Notes: generated from the sequence alone by a model not told the origin. 64,000 nt of DNA from Phaseolus vulgaris (GCF_000499845.2 NC_023750.2:12031285-12095284), one strand, 5' to 3'; shown: positions 10,526 through 23,436, counted from the stretch's first letter. Numbers and translations are program-made.

Positions 10526-12781
10526 CGTTAAATAAGAGGAAAATCAACCATTTATAATAAGTGTGCTTTGGATAAGAACTTACAAATCATAGCTTAGTTG
10601 TACATAATTTCAGATTACCCATAAACTTTTGAATTTCTTTCACTTCTCCCTTTTGTATAAGATGTTGTTATAATCTATAACATGATGATATTACATCTCC
10701 TTTTTGTACTTTTAGCCCAATTGTATTTTGAATTAATGAGCCTAATGAGGGTTTGATCAATTATATTAAGTCAAATTAGGTATTAGTACAAATAAATTAC
10801 ATGCAATTCGAAAGAGAGGATCCAAATTCCTTTTTTAAACCTTTTCATATCCTTAGTTACTTTTTTCTCTCTTTTCTCCCTCATTATTCTAGTTCTAGCA
10901 TCTCTATGTTAAATCATGATTATGATCTACAATTTTGTGAGTTAGAAATTGAATTGCGTGATCAATTTTGGAATTGAATCTTAAGCTATGATAATTCGTA
11001 ATGCATGTATATATTTATGGATAGATGTTTTCATAATCTATTACATACATTAACATTTAGTTGATATGATAAAAGTCCTAAATGACAACTTGTGTTTCAA
11101 AAAACATAACTAAATTTGAATTAAATTTATTTATGTATCTAATAAATTATATGTGAGTTATATATTGAAAAATTAGACAAAAACGTAGTTATTTTGGTAT
11201 TGACTCAGTATCACTATGACACGCATAATTTATATAGATATTACAATACTAATCGCAAGGCAACGATGAAAAAAAAAATGTTATCTAAATCTAAATTCAC
11301 GGCTGCATGTTTTATATTTAAGAAAGTGTTGTCAAGCATATTTTATATTTAAGAAAATGTTGTCAAAATGTTATTTAATGTTAAAGTAACATTTTTTCTA
11401 AAGTCGAAAATGATAATTTACAATACTCCATTATAATACCTTGTATCAATACATATCATGCATATATAATATAATACCATGTATCAGTACATATTGTTTT
11501 ATGCATATTTACATGCTCTAATATCTATTTCTCTTTACTCTAACATATCAATTTTTTTATATAATAAATATGACTAAACATTAAACTGCTTATTTTCTAT
11601 TATACTATTATTCCGTATGTCTATACATTTACATTTCTTAATCACTGAACAAAATTTTTGTTAATAAACCGTAAGAACCTTATATCAGTAATAAACAACT
11701 AGAGGCTTAACGCTTATAATAAACATGTTAAAACAATTCATTAAACAATGTGATTAACCTATTTCTATATATAAAATCATTTTTTAATGGTAATCATATT
11801 TCTTGTTTTAACCATTAGTTCAAATGCAGTGTCAATACACAATCTTTTTATATATCATCTAATAATAGTTGAATGATTCTTAGCAACAACTATTTGCATA
11901 ATATATGAAAAGAATTATATCAATACATAAGAATGCTTGCCTTCAGTAACTAAAAGAAAACACATTATTTTATGATATTATATATTGCAAATTGTTTTAA
12001 GTGTGAAAAAGAAAGTGACCTATAAGAAAAGTCTAATAAAAGTCTAATACATACGCTCAAGCTAAATCTAATAATGTTATATATCGAGAGATATTACATT
12101 ATCATAATTACAACAAAGACATTAACAAAAAGATTGTTTTAAAACGATCAAAATTTAAACACCTGGCATATAATTAAGACAAAGGCACATATAGAAGAAA
12201 ATAATTACTATAATGATTATCCATGTGTTAAGCTTTGCTATTGCATTCCAGCAATTGAAAATCTAGGAAAAAGAAAAACATGACTCACACGTCAATTAGT
12301 AAATTAGGAGAATCTAGACAACCCATTAGGAAGAAATGTATAATGTGGAAAATCACTGGTATGAACCATGAAAAGTGATTGATAATTTTTCCTCAATTAT
12401 TACATAGACGTACTCTCAAGTAAAACATGTCACATCCATAATTATGCCTCTCGATCATGCCCTTAAACATCTAACACAAGATATTTCCAATGTGTATATA
12501 GAGTGGAGTGGAGAATTTTTTTTTATTTCTACCGGTGATATATTAAGAAAGACATAATTATAGTTAAGATTTGTTTTCAACCTCCATACAAAAATAATGT
12601 TTACTTTCTCAAGTTTACTTGAAATTTTGCTTATAGTAATAAGTATTGGTCTCTTCTCTTGAAAGTCATAGTTCTTAAATCTAGTACCAACTTAGATTGG
12701 CTTATAGCTCCTCTTCTATTTAGCTTGAGGTTAAACAGTTTTATTACACTATTCTTGAATACCTCTTGAACTGTTTGTACA
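10526..12781. other. AT-rich intergenic, no gene seen
   Basis: No credible ORF, RNA gene or complete mobile element. Minor local duplications occur, for example a TTTTATATTTAAGAAA block twice near 11310-11360. Confidence 0.6.
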
Positions 12782-13190
12782 GGTACTGTTATTAATTTTT
12801 GGAATGATAAATGTTGTTCTTCTACTTGTTTATCAAACATTGTAGGGGTACCTGATGGTTCTAGAATCTTGATGACTACAACCTAATTCTGAAATGGTCG
12901 TGATTGGATTATTCCCTTGCCTTTACAACAGGTGAATCATTTTTTTGAACATATCATGATTAGGCAAGAACGGGATACTCCTAATTGGATTTTGGAAGAC
13001 TATAGTCATTTCAGTCTCAAATCTACAAGGAATTTTTTCTTGGATCCAGGAGTTCTCTATGGTGGGGTAAAATCAATTGGTCTCCATATATCCCTCCTTC
13101 CAAAACTTTAGTACTTTGGAAATCATAAACTTGATTTTCCCACATAGGGTTTATTCATAGAAAACAATTGCATGTGTATAATAGACTTCT
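12782..13190 (+). pseudogene. LINE ORF2 C-terminal fragment (zf-RVT region)
   Basis: One plus-strand frame starting near 12782 reads GTVINFWNDKCC, then after two stops DWIIPLPLQQV, FSLKSTRNFFLDPG and GLHISLLPK. This pattern (a tryptophan-rich lead, NWIIP, then an FxxKSxxxFFLDPG block) matches the reverse-transcriptase-associated zinc-binding tail of plant L1-type LINEs. Stops near 12880-12890 and at 13109 make it non-functional. No 5' part, endonuclease or reverse-transcriptase core is visible, which fits a 5'-truncated or fragmented copy. Confidence 0.65.
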
Positions 13191-13399
13191 ATCTAATCTT
13201 TCTTGTAATTCTTTATTAATAGCTTTAGATTACCTAAGTTTCGCTTTTGTTAGATTTTTTATATGTGAGTTTTGGTTTAATCCCCTCATATTTACTTGTA
13301 TTTCCTTTTTTTTAATAATATATTTTTCATGTGGTGACAAATGATTATTGTTACTTAAGGTGAGATGTCAAGTTTCATAATGATCCCTAACATGAGAGC

Positions 13400-13740
13400 T
13401 TTTATAAAAAATATTATTAAATAAAAAATTAATTTTAAAGATAAAAATAATATGTTACTATATGACTAATTAGATACTATTTTAAAAACTAAAAATATTA
13501 AAGTCATTTTTTATAATTAATAAGATTTTTAAATTAGTATTTAATTAGCTACCAATTAATTTATATTCTAAAATTGATAGCTAAAATCTGGAGAGCTAAT
13601 TAGATATTAATATAAAAAGTAATTTATAAATTTTATTAATAAATTTATAAATTTTTAAAATAATATTTAATTTAGTTAACGTAGTAATTAATTATTATTT
13701 TTTTAAAATTAATTTATATTTAATTATTTTTAATTATACC
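13400..13740. repeat. AT-rich dispersed repeat (copy 1)
   Basis: Contains phrases such as AGCTAATTAGATA, TTTAATTTAGTTAA and GTAGTAATTAATTATT, which recur in the same order and orientation at 20850-21000. Possibly a MITE or LTR relic; type not determined. Confidence 0.45.
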
Positions 13741-14858
13741 CTAAAAATATATGCTTTATCTTGTGTATAAAGTGATCCACTTTCCAATATCTAACGCAAG
13801 CTCATCAACGTCTAATAAGCTGTTAATTCTACAGAAGCCATCGACAGAAAAATGTATTGTTTTTAGTTCAATAAACCATGTATTCCTTCCTTTTGATTCA
13901 AAGATGGACCACTTGTTAAATATTGGACTATATGATTCATTTCCCTACACATTACACATGGAAGGTGTTTGGTACATCCGAAAGTTTAATATAATTTAGA
14001 AATTGAAGTATAGGAATAGTTTGTAAATACTAATTCATCGTGGTAATTTATAAAAGATAAGACTATATACAAATAAAAATAAACTTTCAAAACATAGCGC
14101 TTTAATTTTTATTTTTTTTATTAGCGATGAATAAATTAACATAGCGCTTTAAATACCATAATTAATTATAATAATTTTGTATTAATTAACTCTAGATCAT
14201 AACATTATAAAATAAACATGTTTATTTTATTAATAAGGTAGGGAGTTGAACTGTAACTAATAAACTAATGTTGTGTTTAATCTAATTGAGCTTAGTTGAT
14301 TGGGAATTCAACCACATGGAAGGAAAGTCAAGAACAACAGTAGTAAATAACAAGTCTTAATAATTGAATGCTCAGTTTGGTCATTAGAGGCAACTATGAC
14401 CTGTTGAAAGCCATCTATTCCGCCCACGATTTCTGGTTGCTGTTGTTTGATGGAAACTGTACACATGTGGCCTACAATAATGATCATGTGACTACAAAAC
14501 CTTATTCGGCTTAAAAGCAAAGTATACTTGTCCTTTATTAGTTCAGATACTAAAATTAAATAAGTTCTACCAAATGTTTATTAAATTTCATGTTTATAAT
14601 AATAAGCTTTTAAGGACAGTTAAGAAGATATTAATAGATACTGCAATTATAATGTTAAGAAGAAAAAAATTATAACTACAATTTTAAAAGCTTGGTTTTA
14701 AAGGTAACCATGCTAGTGTTCATTTTTTTTATTACTTAAGTATAATAATATTTAATTATATATATAAACTATTTTAAGTTTTTTAAATAAAATGTTTCGA
14801 AATCATTTGAATCAACAAAACATGATAATTGGGAGTAACAGGAACCACTTAAGAGGTG
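13741..14858. other. AT-rich intergenic, no gene seen
   Basis: Short frames at 13751-13999 (+) and 14308-14520 (-) have no recognisable domain and no support. The phrase ACATAGCGCTTTAA occurs twice (about 14093 and 14139). Confidence 0.55.
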
Positions 14859-14958
14859 ATTCAACCCTTATACATACCTAAACAATATGAGACAATTTTT
14901 CTGGTCTCCCAAACCAACAAATAGAAAGACAAACAAATCTACCACTAAAAACCCGTAC

Positions 14959-15042
14959 AACCCGTTCACTTTCAAGACTAACCCGTACTAATTCAAAACT
15001 AACCCGTACAAATTCAAATCTAACACGTACAAACTCAAAACC
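14959..15042 (-). repeat. 21-bp minisatellite in LINE 3' region
   Basis: Four tandem 21-bp units on the plus strand start at 14959, 14980, 15001 and 15022, each beginning AACCCGTAC or a variant. A 21-bp unit preserves frame, so on the minus strand it reads as a repeated FEFVRVR-like heptapeptide. It lies just downstream of the LINE C-terminus, so it is probably 3' untranslated. Confidence 0.8.
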
Positions 15043-15144
15043 AAACCCAATACAATCTTTTTGCAACCACAACAAGGGGCAAAAAGAACAACAGAAGCTT
15101 AGAACAACAAACAATCCAACCGAAGGAGTATCTCTTATAAAAGC

Positions 15145-15412
15145 TCACTTTATTGAAAACATACAAGCCTTAGGATCAATGCACCACTCAGAGTAAGTAA
15201 AACTTGCAGAAACAGTGTTAGAAGTTACCCAAGACCAAGCCTTTAATTGTGCCAAAGTGAACACTTCCGAATGATCGATCACCCCTCCTTGGAAAATATG
15301 TTTATTCATGTGCTTCCATAATTCACTAACTACAGCTATCCAAACACAATTCCAAACTACATTAACTTGGACATGAGCATTTAGCAAAATAAAATACAAG
15401 AAGTGAGCTGTT
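15145..15412 (-). pseudogene. LINE ORF2 C-terminus fragment
   Basis: The minus-strand frame ending at 15145 contains WNCVWIAVVSELWKH, EVFTLAQLKAWSWV and FTYSEWCIDPKACM. This is the usual final block of plant L1-type ORF2 proteins (a W-rich ExxW-H segment, then LxQLKxWSW and YSDW-like text). The frame closes with a stop at 15145-15147, probably the natural C-terminus. Upstream ORF2 is absent. It is oriented opposite to the LINE fragment at 12782-13190, so the two are separate insertions or an inverted rearrangement. Confidence 0.65.
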
Positions 15413-16149
15413 GGGACAACATGGTCAAGATTTGAGTTTATCTAAATAATTTTAGCAGGGAGAACAAGATAATCTATTTGAATTTTATTTAGAGTAAGTT
15501 TTTTTTTGTCTTTTTTTTCTTGAGATAATTGCTTGTTTACATGCTACGATTAAATGCTTGCATATATAATTTGATGGACACAGAAGATGGATATTTGTTA
15601 ATCTAAGGTAGTAGTGATAACTTTAGTTTGATGATTAAAGTTTCTGTTAGCCGGTTTGAGTTTCCAGTATTGAAAATAAGACTTGTTGAGTTTTGGATTG
15701 GAGAAGCTAGATTTTTAAAGTAAGAAATCTGACTTAGATTATTTTAGTAGAATAATTTTGTGTTGCGTGTTGAGTTTGAAGTTCGATTGCATGTGCATTT
15801 GATGTTATTTAATTGGATGTGAATTAAAAGAACTTATGTTTCATGTGCTCTAATGTTCTCAGTTGCATGTAGAATTTCAAGGAATTTATGTTATATGTGT
15901 GTCTAATGTTCTTCAATTGCATATAGACTTTGAAAGTTCATGTGCCATGTGTAACTTGGAGACTCTTATACTATATATGGAGTCCAAAGTTTATCAATGG
16001 TATATATGGTGCACATTGGGTCTAGAGTCTTTACTTTGCATGTTGGACTAGGTTACATGCCTAGTTGGAGTCTTCATTTTATTTTAAGTATTAAAAGTAA
16101 GGTAAACTCAATTGTTTTATTTTGAAAAGAATAATTCGAAAAGAGATGG
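15413..16149. other. intergenic, no gene seen
   Basis: AT-rich; repeated phrases ATGTGTCTAATGTTCT / CATGTGCTCTAATGTTCT near 15841-15910 suggest a short decayed duplication. The ORF 15863-16051 has no recognisable feature. Confidence 0.5.
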
Positions 16150-16440
16150 GAATGTTGTTTGAAGTTCAAGTGAGATAGTCCATCATGCACTTAAGAGGAG
16201 GTATCGTTGCTCTAGTGAGGACTTTGTCTAACACCCTTGCTTAACGAATTCTGAACCACTTAAGCAGATATTTCAATTGAGTCGCTTAAGTGAGAGTATT
16301 GTTCAATATCCTTGCCGAAGCAAAATTAGAAGCGCTCAAGCGGAGATATCGTCCGATTTATTCTAGTCAGTGCTTCGTCTGATACACTAACTAAGCATAA
16401 CTTTTTTCGCTCAAGCAGAGATATCGTTTGGTGTTCATAT
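16150..16440. repeat. degenerate repeats around CGCTCAAGCGGAGATATCGT
   Basis: Related phrases occur at about 16190 (CACTTAAGAGGAGGTATCGT), 16257, 16284, 16334 (CGCTCAAGCGGAGATATCGT) and 16410 (CGCTCAAGCAGAGATATCGT). Spacing is irregular. No coding function evident. Confidence 0.55.
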
Positions 16441-17263
16441 TACAATGGATTTTTCCTAATTTTCTGAATATTTTGGTTATGTATATGTATGTTTATATGC
16501 AAAAATTTATTGAATTTTATGCTTCAATGATTTATTTCTATATTTAAAATGAATTTTAAGAAATACATGTAATGTGAATGTGAATGCACCAAAAACACGG
16601 TTTAACAACATATATAAACAACGATTTAGAGTTGTTTGTCATTGTACAAAACGCAGTGAAAATTTTGAAAATAAATTCAACATATAGATGATAGTTTACA
16701 TGAAAATCATTCTCTAAACAAAAATTAAAAAAATTATAACAATTTGGCTAAAAACTATCGTCTAATAATACAAAATAGATGACGGTTTGGGGGAGAACCA
16801 TTGTCCAAACGTAAAAATTCCAAATAGATGACGGTTATGTCCTATGAACAGTCTATGGACTTATTTATTGGCCCTCGTGTTCCCATCATTCCTCTGCACT
16901 TTCTCGTAGTCTCCTCTGCTTTTGTTCTCTTATTCTTTACTTCATTCCCACTGTGGGTCCAGCCTGCATTATTTTTTATTTTTTTTGCGTTTTGAGTTTG
17001 TAGAGCCAACACGACCATCAATACGCCTCTAAAGCCAACACTAATGCACTGCATATTGGTTTGCTCCTACACTCCTACAACCACCTACACTGCGCCTCCA
17101 GCCATCTACGCTACCTCCACCAGGTTAAGTGATATTTCTTAGGGTATTTTTAGTGATATAATTTTAATTTTAATTTTAATTTTTCCAATTATTATTCGTC
17201 ATGAATTTTTAGGTATTACTACAACATAATATCAAATACTTATATAATTTTGGGATATTGCAG

Positions 17264-17386
17264 GATTCCTTTGTTGAGCAAAGGTCTCAATGTGCTTTTA
17301 TTACTCAGGGTCGTCAAAACATACTTGTTGCTATTATTGGGCGACCTGACCACCTTGATCGTGTGTGTTGCATGATTAGGGGTTGA
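17264..17386 (+). pseudogene. En/Spm-associated protein exon (Ptta-like), broken
   Basis: After a splice-acceptor-like ATATTGCAG the frame reads FVEQRSQCAFITQGRQNIL then IIGRPDHLDRVCC and stops with TGA at 17384. The pattern of an aromatic-rich lead, QGR, then IGRPxHxxRV matches the plant transposase-associated (Ptta/En/Spm) family carried by CACTA elements. Only this exon is readable. Its place inside an element with exact CACTA ends supports the call. Confidence 0.65.
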
Positions 17387-18289
17387 CATTTATCAATTCT
17401 TTGGAACTTTTTCACGATAGTATTTCTCTAAGACACCCAACTAAAAAGCCATTCTACAATTGAGGTAGCAGATCACGTAGGAGGTCACAGAAGAGGTTAC
17501 TCAAAACCTAAGGTAGGAGTTTGAGTAGCACATCGAGACCTTAGTCTATCATAGCAAACATCTCCTGCCAATAGACCTTTGTGGCTCCCACAGTGAGAGT
17601 TATCACATAGGGGAGTTGTGCAACTAATAATTCATTAGGGACTGACATTGGCTTGACATGCCAATGTGAGTTATATGTGGACATGCCCCGGTAAGAAAAT
17701 AAATTGTAATTATTAATTTTTATTTATATATGAATAGATTTGTACATTTAAGTTAATTTTAGTGTTGTTTACTTTGCATCAACAACATCGAAAACCAAGT
17801 TCACAAAGAAAGAAGCAACTTGTTTCTATCGACGACCCTATTGTCGCATTATTATAGGTTGTTGTGTCCATAGGTACAAACCCAACAGAGGTTCCATGAG
17901 ATGTTACTATTTTTGGAAGGAAAAATTCCATTTCGTTATATATATACATGTTTAATGTGTTAGGGGTTGTAACTGACAATCAAGAGCTTAATGTATTAGT
18001 CATTTAGCTTTAGATTATCTAAGTCTCTTAAAAATTATTTCAATTTAATTTATATAATTAAATAATTGATTATAATTTAACTAATTATACTTGTAACTAT
18101 ATTCTAGAGTGTGTATTAATGAGGGGAAATAGGATGTATATGGATTTATGAATCCCTAATTAATTAATCTATTGTGAAATAAGAAAGTTGAAACCCATAC
18201 ATACATCATCAACTGCTTGGTTACAAGGGAGAAATAAATTATAAGTGCTCCATCACTTATAGTTATACTAATAGCTTTTTTAATGCAAG

Positions 18290-18730
18290 CATCACTGGGA
18301 GTTACTAGTGATATCCCTAACTGATGACATTATTGTGTGGTTCTACTCATTGCACAAGAAGTCACCTACGTATCTCAACCAAATAATGAATTTTTAATTA
18401 CATTCTCAATTTGCTACGTAAATTACTTAAGCAACTCCTAATGAGTGTTTTTTTTTATAATTAGCTAATGCACTATGTATTAAATTTTGAGACGTCGACC
18501 AAGTGCAAGGTTCAAAAGCTAACATGGTTACACCTTAAGTTTATTTGTACTTTTCATTAATTAATTTTCTATCTTCTTTTGTTTGTAAAATAAATATATA
18601 TCTTCATTAAGTTTTCATTAATATTGAATTGTAGTGCAGTAAACAAACGGGGGGAATGAGTGTGATTATTATGTAATGCAATAGTTGGTAACCATTGTAC
18701 AAGTCCATATTGAAAAAGGTAGGGACAAGG
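18290..18730 (+). pseudogene. Ulp1-like C48 protease remnant in CACTA element
   Basis: Two exon-like pieces. At 18290 the frame reads HHWELLVISLTDD then VWFYSLHKK, the HWxLxV segment that carries the catalytic His of Ulp1-type SUMO proteases, followed by the usual W-F-S block. At about 18643, after a GTAGTGCAG acceptor, it reads NGGNECDYYVMQ with the would-be catalytic Cys at 18661-18663, then a stop (TAG). A final tail near 18815-18905 resembles WASYFINFY. Plant CACTA and MULE elements are known to carry Ulp1-like genes. The stop and missing N-terminus make it a pseudogene. Confidence 0.65.
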
Positions 18731-19473
18731 TAATCAAGTTTAACTAATTCTTTATATCACAAACTATTTCTACTTTATGGATTAATTTCAACTTACTATG
18801 TGTTGCAGGATTTTATGGATGTTCAATCACAAGATTCTACATCAATTGATTATGTGAGAAAAACTTGGGCATCCTATTTTATCAACTTCTACAACATCCT
18901 AGGATAGATGATTGATTAAAATAACTTAATTTTATGTTCTTTAATATTAGATTTATTTTATATGCTTTTTGTGTACATAAATTTTGACTTTACATAATTA
19001 ATTTACAATTTGATTTGATGTGGTTAATTTTTTATTATTTTATGTGCATTTATATTTTTTTCTATCTTATTATGGAATTTTCCTAGGGTTTATACATGTT
19101 AATAAAGAAGAGGATATCAGATAAAAAAACTAAACTAAATTCTTTTGCCACATAGACGATGGTTAAAACCGAAATTGTTGTCAATATTACATAACAACGA
19201 CAGTTTTAGCAAAACTCATCGTCAATATGGTGATTTTTTTTTTCAAATGATGGACAATAAAGATGACAATTTGGACAAAAACGTTGTATGTTAGGAACAA
19301 AATAGACAACATGCTTTTTATTAATCGTCATCTATAGGCAAAAATAAAGACGATGGCTTAAATTGTCCTCTAAATTGAATTTTTTTAACGACAGCTGGAT
19401 AGAACAAGGTTTTAAAATTGGTGTTCTAATGCTTTAAAAACCGTCGTCTAAACACCCTTTTATAGTAGTGATG

Positions 19474-22018
19474 ACATGTTTATTAATAGTGTAATTTTTT
19501 GTATGACGAAGGAAGAAAAATAATTTTAGTTGGAATGTATTGAATAATAATATTTGTTGAGTATGTTGTGATATACATGAATGAAATGTATAAAAGAGGA
19601 TATATGAACCATGGTTGAATACATGTATTAAGCAAAAATACATGTTTTAACATAGATTTATAACTTCATTGATGTAATGTAGACTGAGACATCAGATTGT
19701 GAGAAGTTGAATGAAAGTTCGTATTTTCATAATACATGTTCAAGCGTAGATATGGATATACCTTAAACTTAGTATAATCCAGGTAGTTGAAGTTAGATAC
19801 CTGAGCTACTAAAATTATGAAGTATTAGTTTTCGGTAGATAACGCTTAATATGAGTCTTCTAGAAGATGTTAGTAGATATTTCTTGGTGAATATTCCTGA
19901 TATGTGAGTTCATGTTTGATTTGTACGTATGTATGTATGTACGCATCTATGATAAGTGTCATAATTTAGTAATATTTCATACAAAAAGATAGGCACTTGT
20001 GGAATTTAATTGATAAAATAGTTATAATTCAACCCCTAATTTAAGAATTTGAATCTTTTTACATATTTTTGGATTATAAGATGAATGTGAATGATTTATT
20101 CCCAAACTCTTATGTATTGAGGTGATATTTATTTATAATATTTTGTTCTTGATTGATGATTGATATTGTCATTTTATTGTTAAAGTTTGAATCTTTATCT
20201 TGATTTTGATTCTTAGATTTGACTGGAAAGTACTTATAAGCATATGACCTAAAGAATAATGCTTAACATATTTGAAAGTTAGGAATAAATTTGAAATGTT
20301 AATTGTTTTATAACATTTGTTCGTAATGATAAGAGATTTTTATAAATATGCAATGAATTAATATTTGGGAGACATTCTTAATAATTTTGTATGCAAGGAA
20401 TCAATACAAATGATTTTTATATGTGCATCAATGTTAATCAAGATGAAATGTTATATGTTTTTATTCATAAAAAATACATACGAATGAGAAGGATGAATCT
20501 CAATTGCAATTTTCCCAATCATTTACTTTATTTTTATATAATTTTTTACAAATTCATGGTACAAACAACCTTTCAAACAAAATTTTTACACATTTTCTTA
20601 TATTCAGTGAATGTTATACTTGAGATTTTAGAACTATTTCTTGTTTCTTGTGGGTTCAATATCCATCCTTAGGGACAATTTAATACTTATAACTCGATAC
20701 ACTTGTCGTAAAATAGTCATCAATCTAACAAAAAGATTATGGATTGAGTTCAAGTATAAATTTCATTATTAAGTTGAATTAATATAGAATTGTAGAATAT
20801 CATTAGCTTCTTTTAGTACCTTACTCTTTATTTTCACTTATGACTTTTTAAGACTTTGGTAGCTAATTAAATACGAATTTAGAAACTATTTATTAATAAT
20901 ATAAATTATTTTAGATATTAATAATTTTTGTAGTATTTAATTTAGTTAATATAGTAATTATTTTTTATTTCTAAAATTAGTTTTTATTTAATAATATGTT
21001 AATCCAAATTATAAGATGAAAGATTTATAAATATATATTCTACAATTTTTTAACTCTTTACATTACTTTTAAACATCAAACAAAGCAAACTTTAGACAGA
21101 AAACATCCTTTCACAGTGATTTAAGATTATTACCTTCAAATAAAAATTTATTTAAAATAGTAAATAATATCCATAAATTATAAATTATAAATTATATATG
21201 ATAAATTATTTTATGTGATAAGAAATGATTGTGAAGTATGAAGTATCAATATATTTGAGTATATTTGAAATGTTAGAGATCTCATAATGATGTTTAACAT
21301 TATTTTATAATTTTTTTTTATAAAATTATATATTGTTGGTGACGTCTAAATTCATAACTTGATTATATTTTAAATTTTTTACCAATTTAAATAGAAATAA
21401 AAAGAACATGTTACTTTATTTAAACTTTTTAAAATTGAAGTATCAACATCCAAAAAAAAAAAACTTATTTATTTTAAAAGAAAAATTAGTTTATCAAAAG
21501 CTAAACATGAAGATTTTTTTAGTCTTCTCTCTAAACGAAACTGTTGCAACTCAATTTAATGACTAAAACATTAAAATAGATCTACACGAAGTAAAGACTT
21601 ATTTCAGGCATACACAAGAAAAATTTATTAAAAATTGTAAATGATATCCAAAAAAATTATGAATTGTAAGTGTATTATATGTAGTTTCGGAATCTACGAT
21701 TATTTGAAAAACGTTCTTATATGATGATACAATAAAGTTATTAAATTGTGATATTTTACTTGAAAATTTTAGAACAAAAGTATACTATTTTACTTGAAAA
21801 TTTTAGAACAAAAGTGTTACTCTTTTAAGGTTCATAACTCTTTGTACTACCTGGTACCAAAAACAAGAAAATAATATCTATTTATAACAATGAACATTAA
21901 TCACTTGCAGTTACCGCATCTCTAGTTAATATTGGAAAATAATTTATCCATGTTTTCATGGAAGTCAGCTATTAGATAATTGAATTAGTTACTAAGATAT
22001 TACACAAATCCAAAGGCC
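19474..22018. other. AT-rich intergenic, no gene seen
   Basis: No supported ORF (the frame at 20391-20672 is AT-driven, with no recognisable domain). A GTAT microsatellite is at about 19926-19943. A repeat relative of 13400-13740 is at 20850-21000. A 29-bp direct duplication is at 21753-21781 and 21787-21815. Confidence 0.55.
20850..21000. repeat. AT-rich dispersed repeat (copy 2)
   Basis: Shares TAGCTAATTAAATA, TAGTATTTAATTTAGTTAA and AGTAATTATTTTTTA with 13400-13740 in the same orientation. Confidence 0.45.
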
Positions 22019-22383
22019 TATAAATACCATATCAAGGAGTATTCTTCACTCAACCAATACTTTTTACTCACCTTTTACTCAATATACTTAAAGCTCTTAT
22101 TGAATTGAACATTAGAGAGTCTTTTGCAGGTGGATCACCACTCGGTTTTCAACATAAAGCTTAATAACCCTTCATAGAAGAAGTCGATTCACTCACACAA
22201 CTCGAACATCCACCTCAAAAGACTCTAACTCATTCTCGGTAAGAATTGATATGAGTTGATTTAGGTGACACACTCATTGAATTATTGGTCTCACTTGTAT
22301 TAGATCTGGATTAGAAAATATATTGATGGCAATGAGGATTGCCACTAGACACAAACTTAACCAAATGGTTAAGTATGTGTGAA
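22019..22383 (+). repeat. possible LTR remnant
   Basis: A TATA-like CCTATAAATACC at 22019 is followed about 100 bp later by TTAGAGAGTCTTTTGCAGGT. The TCTTTTGCAGGT phrase also occurs in the 3' part of the Tat-like solo LTR (near 30269). No ends or duplication found, so this is tentative. Confidence 0.3.
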
Positions 22384-22388
22384 GTTTC

Positions 22389-23436
22389 TGATCAGAGTCA
22401 AGTAAAGGAGGTTTTTATTAATGAAGGAAGAGGCAATTCACCATCACACTTGAAGTTCTTCCTTCTAGTCTTCTCAAAATTAAAAGAAGACATAAAATAA
22501 AGAGAGGCCCAAGCCCAAAGCCCAAGCCCAAACCCAAGTCCATCCTATGAAGGGCAAGGCCAAGTATTAAATAATAAAGAACATTGTTGAAGGTGCTTAG
22601 AGGGAAACATTAGAAACCTCTATTGTTAAAGCATCTTTTAGTCTTTAGTTAGGAGTCTTAGGGGGGGTGTGTTAGTAGATAGGTGTAGGAGTAGAAAAGG
22701 AGGTGCCAAAGTGAAGGAAGAAGTCACACCTTCCTCATGCTTTGTTTTAGGCGCAAATTCTAGAAGCTTTATGGGAGGGAGTTTTTGAATTTGTGTAGCT
22801 TATATTTCAGCACCTTAGGCTATAAATAGAGGTGCTCTCTTTGTATTTTTCAGATTTGAATTTATCTAAAGAAACAATACTCAAAATTGGAGTGAGCATT
22901 GGAGAGCTTTTGAGCCTTCTTCTCTAGTCTTATCTTGAAGGATCATGGTTTCCTCAAGTGGCGGCTTGCACACTCATCTAGGAGCATCCATACTTCTAGT
23001 GGCGTGATCATCCAACCATTCTTCCATCTTCATGAGCATTCTCTTCTCCTTCCTTTCTTCTCTTGTTAATTTCCTTGTCTTAGCTTGTTTCCTAGTTGTT
23101 TTGGTTCGGCAATTTCAGCTTGTTATTGTGTAGCTATGGTTCATTTGTGTTCTTGGCTGTTTTTCATCTTTTCTTCTTCAATTCCAGCAATTTGATTCGG
23201 TACCTTACTGTTTTGTTTTGTTAATTAGAGTTTTTGCCTTTCCTCCATCTCATTTGGTTCAATTTGACAATATGTGGAACATCCAAATGAGTTTGGGATT
23301 TGGTACTAGTTTTTGGTGAGTTCTAGTCTTAGAACAATTATCCAACTCTAAGAAAAGTGCCTCAATAATGTCCAGCTCAAGGTGATTCCTAAGAATGTCA
23401 AGAATCATTCTCTATATGGCTAGTGGAATCACATCA
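22389..23436 (+). repeat. 5' LTR of the gag-only gypsy element
   Basis: Begins TGATCAGAGTC and ends GGAATCACATCA. A TATA box (TATAAATA) at 22821 is likely the transcription signal. Confidence 0.9.

Larger units (their letters stand above)
16587..19470 (+). mobile_element. CACTA (En/Spm) transposon, degenerate, TSD ATG
   Basis: A 2884-bp element flanked by a 3-bp duplication ATG (16584-16586 and 19471-19473), the length expected for CACTA transposons. The right end is TATAGTAGTG, whose complement begins CACTA; the left end is CACCA, one change from CACTA. Subterminal GATGACGGTT-type motifs lie at 16778 and 16827. Related copies lie at 19155 and about 19348, with the inverse form CCGTCGTC at 19441. 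Inside are one exon of an En/Spm-associated plant protein (17264) and a Ulp1-like protease remnant (18290). No transposase core was recognised, so this copy is non-autonomous. Confidence 0.8.

Noticed and set aside
19926..19943. GTAT microsatellite as a notable feature
   Set aside because: Short, common type of simple repeat with no context of interest.
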